From the NCBI GenBank assembly GCA_032717465.1, contig CM064697.1, forward strand, positions 3,049,501-3,113,500: a DNA stretch of 64,000 nucleotides. The letters run 5' to 3'. A program made the position numbers and the translations under genes. The notes under the pieces are model-generated. The model was not told the origin of the DNA. It saw nothing but the letters and a program-made list of their open reading frames with translations, and searched no databases. Shown in pieces: positions 56,728 through 64,000 of the stretch; the stretch's first letter is position 1, and each line of letters opens with the position of its first letter. The stretch is from Coenobita brevimanus. Its lineage: Eukaryota > Arthropoda > Malacostraca > Decapoda > Coenobitidae.

Positions 56728-57243
56728 AAGTCGTTCAGTGGGTTAAGGTGGTGATGTCTGATGCTTTGAATGTGTCAGGTGGTTGTGCTGCTGTGTTTAC
56801 TGTAGGTGCCTGGTGGTGTAGTGAGTTAAGGTGGTGGTGTCTGATGCTTTGAATGTGTCGGGTGGTTGTGTTGCTGTGTTTACTGTAGGTGCCTGGTGGT
56901 GTAGTGGGTTAAGGTGGTGTTGCCTGATGCTTTGTGTCAGGTGGTGGTGCTGCTGTGTTTACTGTAGGTGCCTGGTGGTGTAGTGGGTTAATGTGGTGGT
57001 GTCTGATGCTTAGAACGTGTCAGGTGGTTGTGCTGCTGTGTTTACTGTAGGTGCCTGGTGGTGTAGTGGGTTAAGGTGGTGTTGGCTGATGCTTTGAATG
57101 TGTCAGGTAGTTGTGCTGCTGTGTTTACTGTAGGTGCCTGGTGGTGTAGTGGGTTAAGGTGGTGTTGGCTGATGCTTTGTGTCAGGTGGTTGTGCTGCTG
57201 TGTTTACTGTAGGTGCCTGGTGGTGTAGTGGGTTAAGGTGGTC
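56728..57243 (+). repeat. 79-83-bp tandem repeat, ~6.3 copies
   Basis: The anchor TTTACTGTAGGTGCCTGGTG recurs at about 56797, 56879, 56958, 57041, 57124 and 57203. Each unit has TGGTGTAGTGGGTTAAGGTGG, which resembles a pol III A box, but no B box was found. Confidence 0.92.
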
Positions 57244-57244
57244 C

Positions 57245-57878
57245 AGCCAGATGTGCTTTGGAATATTAACAGGTCTGTTCACCTGTGGCAAAGCCAACAG
57301 GTCTAGAAGTGGTACTTTTTTTTCTCTCTCCAAGGAAAGTGTAAATATCTGCTCTTGGAGAGCTTTGAGTGATTTTATGAAATACAAGGCTGCTCAGCCT
57401 GAACTTTTGTTGATTTATCATGTCAGCCATTGCCTAAGCTGAGTATTGGGTGCATTTCAGTTTGACTTTAAGGAAGCATTGTAGTGGCTAATGAAATACA
57501 AAGTTGCTCAGCTTGAAATTTTGATTTGATAGGTCAGCTGTTGCATCAGCTGATTATTAAACAGTTGTTAGTTTTGGCCATAAGGAGGCATTTTAATAAA
57601 AGTTTCACATTCTGAGTTTGAAAGAGAAACTTAAATATTGACTGCGGTCTATGCAGATAGGCTCTTGTTGTTTAGGTACAGAATTTAAACTTAGTGATTT
57701 TGAGTTTAGGTAATCCAGTTGGCTGGTGTTTGAAGGTTAGGTTGTGTGGGTGTGTGTGTGTGTGTGTGTGTGATTAGGTCAGTGGGTGTAGGTGTAGAGT
57801 AGGTTAGTGGGTGTTGTAGGTTAGGTCAGTGGGTGTGGGTATAGATAAAAGCACAGCTAATGTGTTGTCGTATTTGCA
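57245..57878. other. Complex sequence, no gene recognised
   Basis: Contains a duplicated ATGAAATACAA(G/A)GCTGCTCAGC-type phrase (about 57377 and 57493) and a short (GT)n at 57751-57772. Confidence 0.5.
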
Positions 57879-57879
57879 G

Positions 57880-57934
57880 GAAACAGATAGCGTCCAACAA
57901 GATCTATGAAGAAGATACCAAGATGGCAAGATGA
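57880..57934 (+). other. Terminal-exon-like segment C
   Basis: GTTGTCGTATTTGCAG is a good 3' splice site. The following phase reads KQIASNKIYEEDTKMAR and ends in TGA (57932-57934). Codon content is unusually protein-like for this window. I do not recognise the family and no upstream partner exon is identified. Confidence 0.3.
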
Positions 57935-58486
57935 AGCCAGCTGGGTAGAGGAATATGCTGTATGTGTGAAGAAGATTGGTAATGTGTTAAAACTGCATCT
58001 CAATCATTTTGCTTTAACTTGGCCTTAAAATACCTTGCTAGTCACGAAGAAGTGCTGTGGAAAGGTTTCAACAACCTAAAATTACCATCTTTGAATCGTG
58101 TGTAGCTATACTGTATTAGATCAAAATTAGTGATCTTAGTCATGCAGTGCGGTGGAAAGGTTGTAGAGCCAGTGATCGTGTCTTTTCTACTGAACTAAGT
58201 TAAGTCAACTGTCAAAGGATATGTCTTGGCCAAGTTTAAGTGAAAGAACTGTAGTTGTGTGTACAGAAAGTCCTCGTTTATGCTAGTCATGAAGTGCTTT
58301 TTTTCATGTACGTTAAATCCAAGTAATTGTCATTGTGTTCCCTGGCTGGTTTATATGGTAGTGCTGAAGTGATGTATTTTGTGGCCAGGCTTATCTGAAC
58401 AGGAACATGTTGGTCTGCTGGCTGCATTGGCCCGTATCCTGTAGTCCACCATTTTCCTTTATGGGATGATAGGGAGGTATTAGACT

Positions 58487-58506
58487 AGTAACCAAGGAGA
58501 CTCGTG
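58487..58506 (+). repeat. Isolated AGTAACCAAGGAGACTC box
   Basis: Preceded by TTAGACT as in array units; other flanks unrelated. Confidence 0.85.
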
Positions 58507-58804
58507 TACTCCACCATCCTTGGAGGATAAGGGAGGGAATTGGGGCATGTTTTGTTTGATGGCATTGTGAATTGAAGTACGTTGTTTATCAACCCCAGTC
58601 TGCCTGGCCAAGCAGATCCATCAACCACAGGCAAGCAACAGCCTTGCCACCTCATTTAGTGAACCAGTGTTCCCCTGTGGCAGACAGAGCCCTGCAACGG
58701 CAAGGTGCGTTGAATAGTGTGGAGGTTTGGTTCCTGGATGGATGCTGCATTTGCATAATCCAGTTAACGTGAGCACCATAGCAGGCCCCACATCACTCCA
58801 TTAT

Positions 58805-58985
58805 TTGGTGATATGGTTACCACCCAACATTGTAAATGGTTTCCTGGGCTGCAGGAAACCATTAGGCCTGTCACCTGGTGTAAAACCACATGAAGTGGAA
58901 AGAAGAGAAAAAGTGACAGGAAGGAAAGGGAGAAGTAGGGAGTGAGGACAAACAGAATGATAAAGTTGAAGGAAGAATAGGTAGT
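58805..58985 (+). repeat. Dispersed repeat family F, copy 3
   Basis: Forward copy with a perfect 12-bp hairpin, AATGGTTTCCTG / CAGGAAACCATT, at 58835-58863. The 3' part is purine-rich and ends near GTAGTACTAC. Confidence 0.75.
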
Positions 58986-58999
58986 ACTACAGTGCAACC

Positions 59000-59880
59000 T
59001 CAAAAGTTTGCAAACCTCTAAAGTTCAATTGGCATAATTTATGAAAAATGTCATTTTTATTTCCCAAACTTAGCTCAGAAATAACCAGAGACTAGAAAAA
59101 AAAAAAAAATTCCTAGCTACACCCATCTGGTACTGATGATCTCACCATAAAGTGTGGGGTCACCCATAATAATAATAATTTCCTTTCCTCCTGTTGGGTA
59201 AGATATTTCTTATTTGAGTCAGTTTTATCATATCCAAATTTGACCATAATTGTGGCTTCAAACAGGTGTCCTGGCTTTACCAATTAGTGCAGTGCTGGGA
59301 ACAAAAATGATGCAGTATAAGAATGCAGCCACAAGTACTTAGTGTGTGTGTTGTGAAATGATTGGTGATGGAAACTACCATGTATGACAAATTTGACAGT
59401 TCTCAGTGCTGTACCAACTGAAACTAGAGTAAATAACTCATTGCAGGTGTTGTCAAAGATAGCGGTGGTGGTAAACCTGACAGTGTATGACATTACAAAG
59501 CAGTGTGATAAGGTTTTTAAGTTTTTGAGTGGAATTATGGTAAATATTCCTTTATCACACAACACCATGCAACACCACTTGTCAGACGTCAACTGATTTT
59601 ATTCACTTTTGACTGAAGCATGATTGTTGGTAGGCAGCAGTCTTAGTGTAATTCTAATAGATCATTTGCATCACTGTTAAACCACTGTGCAATATATTTT
59701 TGAGTAGATATAAACCACCACCATCTTCCATTTTTTTTTTCACACACAATGTACTTATGTATTTCATCTCTGAGATTGCAGTATTTCTGCAAGATTATAG
59801 TAATGCAGACTGGCAGTAATTGTACGTATCATAAAATGTCATAAAATAAACTGTAATCAGTGCACAATATGTGAAGTGTA
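59000..59880. other. AT-rich complex sequence, no gene recognised
   Basis: A-run near 59098-59109 and (AAT)n near 59166-59180. Overlapping 70- and 102-codon frames on opposite strands (59284-59596) have no domain. Confidence 0.5.
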
Positions 59881-59889
59881 GCATCACAT

Positions 59890-60110
59890 ATGGGTTGGTT
59901 ATATGGTTACCACCCAGCATTGTAAATGGTTTTCTGGCTTACAGAAAGTCATTAGGCATGTTACTCAATGTAAAGCCACCTGAAAAGGAAGGAGTAATAA
60001 AAATTGACAGGAAAGATGTGAGAAATAGGGAGACAGGAGGACAGAAACAAAAATAATGGAGATAGTGGGCAGTGCTACATCAAGGAGTGGATGGTGGTTG
60101 CTGAAAGATG
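59890..60110 (+). repeat. Dispersed repeat family F, copy 4
   Basis: Forward copy from TATATGGTTACCACCC to CTACATCAAGGAGTGGATGG. The hairpin arms are partly decayed. Confidence 0.75.
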
Positions 60111-60539
60111 TAAATATTCATGTTCAGTACTGTAGTTTTTACGTAAATAAATGAATGCATAATTACTGTCCCTTACAACTTAGTGATTGATGTTAAATAT
60201 GAATACAACTGCAAAGTGTTTTGGAACAAGGGGACATACACAAGATGAGGAAAGGAAATGTGAAAGAAACACTTCATGGTTTGTAGCGATTATTGTACTG
60301 ATCCTTGAGTTAAGAGATGAGATAAATGGTAGTGTTAACAATGGAAAATAGGATGCCTGAAGCCAGCTAGTTAGCCCAGACAACAAAGCTTGTGTCAAAA
60401 GCATGTCTAAACCATGAGAATTAAGACAGCCACAGAAATGCTTTATTAAATTTTCAAATTTTTCAAAAGTATCAAAAGGACACAAGAACTTCGAATTTAA
60501 GAGGTTGCACTGTATATCAAGTGAGTGGATGATCCCAGT

Positions 60540-60810
60540 CGCCTACCACCTGCAGGACTAGTAACCAAGGAGACACATGAAAGCAAGTCTCCTGTACCTG
60601 TAAAGTGTATTGCTATAGCACATTGATATGACTAGTAGCCATAACCAAGGAGACTGCCACCTCATGAAGGCAACGTTCTCCATTGTCTGTTAAATTTGTT
60701 ATAGCATGTTATCAAACCTGACAGATCCCTGTTCCCTTTTGTCTTAGTTGATGGCAGTGTGTAGTGTGATTGGAGGGTCGATACAACTAGTAACCAAGGG
60801 TGATGGTATG
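60540..60810 (+). repeat. Outlying box-satellite units
   Basis: Box at 60560 (AGTAACCAAGGAGACACAT), an interrupted box near 60634-60655, and a fuller unit at 60720-60800 (GATCCCTGTTCCCTTTTGTC ... GATTGGAGGGTCGATACAAC TAGTAACCAAG). Confidence 0.75.
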
Positions 60811-61084
60811 TAGGGCTGGTGGTGGTACTGTCAAAGCTGAGGGAGTGTGGCCATGTGTGGATTACCACTAGGGTGTGGGAAGGAATTACAACTTGTTCAG
60901 TGTTGGTGAGAGGCTGTGTATGTGGTGTTAGAGGTAGACTGTGAAAAATGCTGACATGGTGTGTGCAGTGTGTGGGGGGGAGCATATGGAGATTTCAGGC
61001 ATAAAGTGATTAGTCTTGCTGTTGAGTGTGTAGAGGATTTTTTTTTTTTTTTTTTTTGACATGCTATGTGCTGGAGGTGGAGCT

Positions 61085-61635
61085 GGTGTTAGCTGTGTGG
61101 CTAGGGTAAGGAGTGGCTGGAGGAAGTTCAGGGAGCTGTTGCCTCCTGACATTGAGAGGGCTCTCCCTCAGTGCTAAGGGATCTTTGTATGTGGCACGTG
61201 TTAGGAGTGTAATGCTGTATGGTGGTGAGACCTGGGCAGTAGAGGATGAGGATGTTCATAGGCTTAAACATACAGTAATGACAATGATTAGATTTGCTTG
61301 TAGTGCATCCATGAATGACAGGCCTTGGGATGGGTGTTTGGACTGCAGTTGAAGAGTTGAGAAGAAGAATGGGACTTGAATGTATTGATGTAGTGATGAG
61401 GAGGGGTAGGTTGAGATGCTATGGATATGTGGAGAGGATGGAGGGTGAGAGCTGTGTTTGTTTAGGGTCGAGTTGTGAGAGGCAGACCAAAAAAAAAGAC
61501 CTGGGATGAAGTCCGAGTGAGACCTCAGGGATACTGGACTGGACAGGGAGACTGCCAGAGATCAAGTAGTATGGAGAGATGCCATTAGGTGACCAAGGCT
61601 AACTTATGCAGGCATGTTGAAGCCTTTGTAAGCGA
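61085..61635 (+). pseudogene. RTE-type LINE 3' end
   Basis: Reads VMLYGGETWAVEDEDVHRLK then MTMIRFACSASMNDRPW, and after a shift VEELRRRMGLECIDVVMRRG then LRCYGYVERMEG. This matches the minus-strand element at 38.1-38.7 kb (VMLYGNETWAVKEEDIRRLK). The 3' UTR ends GCATGTTGAAGCCTTTGTAA. Frameshifted and 5'-truncated, as usual for LINEs. Confidence 0.82.
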
Positions 61636-61650
61636 TAGGAAAATAAACGA

Positions 61651-61670
61651 AGTAACCAAGGAGACAGTCA
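61651..61670 (+). repeat. Isolated AGTAACCAAGGAGACAGTCAT box
   Basis: Lies about 30 bp after the LINE tail. Confidence 0.85.
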
Positions 61671-61689
61671 TACCTCATAGTTACGGACC

Positions 61690-61805
61690 ATCAAACAATG
61701 CAACCCCACTCCCGCCCCTCTCCATTTTTTTTAAAAATCAGTGCAACCCCTCTATTTATGTATTGATTTTTTCAAACAATGCAACCCCTATCCCCCCCTA
61801 CCTTT

Positions 61806-61838
<33 letters not shown>
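61690..61838 (+). repeat. CAAACAATGCAACCCC duplication and (GT)n
   Basis: Three AATGCAACCCC/GTGCAACCCC phrases (about 61698, 61741 and 61776), then GT run 61810-61838. Confidence 0.75.
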
Positions 61839-61839
<1 letters not shown>

Positions 61840-61842
<3 letters not shown>

Positions 61843-62395
61843 CATAGTCAGGGTGCAGAATTTGCCATTACCAGTTGTATGGTGGGAATTCTGTTAGTTT
61901 AGGCCATACCTGTGGCTAAACGAGGACATCTGTATATGCACTGTACAGTATTTGTGGATGTGGGAGCATCTCTTGGCCAGTCAGTCAGACTGTATGATTT
62001 TTCAGCAGAATTTCACTCGTGTAGATTGTAATATATTGCGGCCCTTCATGATCCCACATCCATTACTTATATATTTATATGTGCTGACCATATTTTCTTT
62101 ATTCCAATAAATGTATCTTTAGTGTAAGTGCTTCTTTATTATAAATGTTTCAATATAAATGTTTCAATATTTTGTGTAGTTGAGTAGAGTTTATCGCCTT
62201 TTAAGACTAATGAAAAACAGCTTGATTTTGACAAGGCAGTCGTATAATTTCCAATATTTGAGAGGTAGTAAAATTAATTGTGCTTTTTAAATCTAACGTC
62301 AGTTGCTTTGCCAATGAGTGAAATGTTGCTGCAACTTTTAATAAAAATACTAAACACACAACCAAAGAACTGCAGCTAAAAAAAAAATAAATGCA
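61840..62395. other. AT-rich complex sequence, no gene recognised
   Basis: Only short frames. A local duplication of AATGTTTCAATAT-type words near 62144-62172. Confidence 0.55.
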
Positions 62396-62399
62396 TGCT

Positions 62400-62860
62400 C
62401 CTGGTGCAGGCCAAAAATTATTTGAAACATCTCGACATATTGCATCAGTGGCACATAGTGATGCAGCGTGCCAATTTTTATTCCATCTGACTACAACTGT
62501 TGCATGTTTATCTCATTTGTACTGCTGTGTCAATGGTCACTGCCCCTCTGAAAAGTCTGCTTGCATCCCTCCACCACCCTGGCGGGTGCGTAGCACCTGT
62601 CTAGCAGCAAACTCTCATCCCTTTTCTGTCTAGCTATCAAATGCAAGAGTTAACCTTCATGTATGCAATAGGTCAACTCTGGAACTGCTTTTCACTCTTC
62701 CTACTGCCCATGACCCTCCAGTCTTTTTAATGCTGTGTCGAGGCATCTCAAGATAAACGATCTTGAATTTGGCCCTTAACTTAGTTTTTTGTTGGAGGGA
62801 ACAGTCGTTCAGATTTTCTAGCATTTGGTTCCTTCTTCCTTGCATAAAATATTGAATTAA
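62400..62860 (+). pseudogene. LINE 3' end (jockey/CR1-like C-terminus) with 3' UTR
   Basis: Broken frames read HLYCCVNGHCPSEKSACIPP, RSTCLAANSHPFSV, NARVNLHVCNRSTLELLF and NAVSRHLK. This order resembles the C-terminal tails of jockey/CR1-like ORF2 proteins (Y-G-C-S ... RSTR-A--HPF-V ... N-LP ... FK--V-RHL). The 3' UTR from 62761 (CTTGAATTTGGC ... TTTGGTTCCTTCTT) matches 25520-25640. Family assignment is from memory of such tails. Confidence 0.45.
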
Positions 62861-62869
62861 ATTGTTGTG

Positions 62870-63435
62870 GGAACAACATTGCCTAAAAATTACCTGCTGT
62901 AGTGTTCATCTGTCATGTTGGACTAAAAGACCTGTTGCCTGGGTATGAATGGCTTGGTAGGCCAGGAACAGCATTACTGATTTTATACATACAGTACTTT
63001 ATTAGTTGCCTACTTGCACCAGACCATGAGCAATAGATTTAAACTTCAGCCAGTCTTGGTTAAGATGTGTGTCTGTTTATGACCAAGAAATTAACAAGGG
63101 TTATATAAACTGTAGCAGCCAGTTCATAAGTAACCTTGTAATTAGAAGTGCTATTCCAAGGTTTTTTTAGGGAACGAAGTCTTAAAAGGCGAGAAATATT
63201 ACTTCATTACTTTTAAAAATATAAGGTGGCCATATAGATCTGTTATTGGTAGGTAGGTTATGGCAACATTCCACGAGTTTAGTAAGAAATCATATGTCAT
63301 TTGGTTGTCTATGCTCCATAAATTAGAATTGGGAGACTGAGGGATGGAGTGGAGTGGGAGAGAATTAACTAGGAGTGTATGTGAGTGAGGTAGGAGGGAA
63401 GACCAAGGATGAGATGGAGGGCTGGAGTGAGAGAC
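62870..63435. other. Complex sequence, no gene recognised
   Basis: AT-rich; 63330-63435 is G/A-leaning (GGATGGAGTGGAGTGGGAG). Confidence 0.5.
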
Positions 63436-63520
63436 TAAGGGCCAATTCACACTATACGGTTCTTCTTCGTAGGGTTACGGTTCATTTGCTATGTCACTGT
63501 TCACACTATACGTCCATGAT
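63436..63520 (+). mobile_element. Possible PIF/Harbinger-type transposon end
   Basis: TAA (63436-63438) followed by GGGCCAATTCACACTATACG, resembling Harbinger termini with a TWA target site. A subterminal repeat, GTTCACACTATACG, lies at about 63502. No opposite terminus is found within the window. Confidence 0.3.
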
Positions 63521-63774
63521 CTCTTCAGACTGCGTGCAGCTGTGGCTCCGACAAGAAGCGTCAGAAATTAGTGTAAAGCAGCTTGCTGCAACATTCATTT
63601 TTGCACAACTACTTAGGTGACAATGCCACTGATGTTACAACCATGAATGTCACGAACAATGCAAGCTCCTTAGTAGACATAACTGGACAGGGAGGAAATG
63701 CTCCACAAGGTGCATTCCTTGTAAAAGAAATTTAAAAGATTCTTGAAGTCCCACTGGTTCTCTTCCATGGGCGT

Positions 63775-63885
63775 AAAGAGGGTTGAGAGAGAACCTACCA
63801 ATGGTTATGAACAGGATGTTGGGAGAACCTGTGAATGGTAATGGATAGGGTGTTAAGAGATACCCTATGAATGGTAATGAATAGG
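63775..63885 (+). repeat. ~34-bp tandem repeat, ~3 copies
   Basis: Units of GAGAACCT..GAATGGTAATG..ATAGG..GTTAA form. Confidence 0.8.
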
Positions 63886-64000
63886 ATTAAGGATAAAATG
63901 CTATTTGTCACACTTATAATAAAATAGTGAAATATTTAAATATGTTACCCAATTTTTCCAATCCCTCTCCTATTAATGTCCATATTTTTTCTTTCACCTG

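Overview
This looks like eukaryotic nuclear DNA, most like a decapod crustacean (crab, shrimp or crayfish type). The basis is the very high density of long dinucleotide microsatellites (CT/GA, GT/CA, AT), kilobase polypurine/polypyrimidine domains, decayed RTE-type and jockey/CR1-type LINE fragments, hAT-type DNA transposons, and no compact gene order. The species is inferred, not proven. Nearly all long open frames come from low-complexity DNA, and I find no complete gene that I can name.

Layout. 1-20 kb: microsatellites and strand-asymmetric low-complexity blocks (pyrimidine-rich + strand at 0.9-1.8, 4.6-5.2, 6.3-7.1, 13.6-14.4, 15.0-15.7 and 19.3-20.0 kb; purine-rich at 10.1-13.5 kb), broken by small complex-sequence islands at 3.0-3.6, 9.7-10.1 and 15.7-16.6 kb. 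20-33 kb: a CCAAT-box-rich, promoter-like island (20.45-21.2 kb), dispersed repeat families, LINE tails, minisatellites and a foldback element.

33.5-37.7 kb: the most gene-like object. One + strand frame begins with a signal peptide, passes through a Thr/Pro-rich and then a Lys/Pro-rich segment, and enters 106 consecutive 30-bp units encoding an Arg-rich decapeptide. It ends with two 34-residue Arg/Pro repeats. The array has no indel in 3.2 kb, and much of the unit variation is silent in this frame, but six in-frame stops (five of them TAG) interrupt it. It is either a decayed gene, a spliced or recoded gene, or a family copy.

38-47 kb: a rearranged RTE LINE (minus strand), a tRNA-derived SINE, a 1.6-kb hAT-like transposon with 18-bp inverted ends and a remnant first exon, and a second LINE fragment (minus strand).

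47-64 kb: poorer in microsatellites. It holds a diverged satellite of roughly 100-130-bp units (48.2-50.5 kb) that share a conserved ~19-bp box. The box recurs, always on the + strand, as isolated copies out to 61.7 kb. Around it are short exon-like segments behind plausible 3' splice sites, a 445-bp hAT MITE with a perfect 8-bp target duplication, three + strand RTE 3' ends, and several tandem repeats (35, 20 and ~82 bp).
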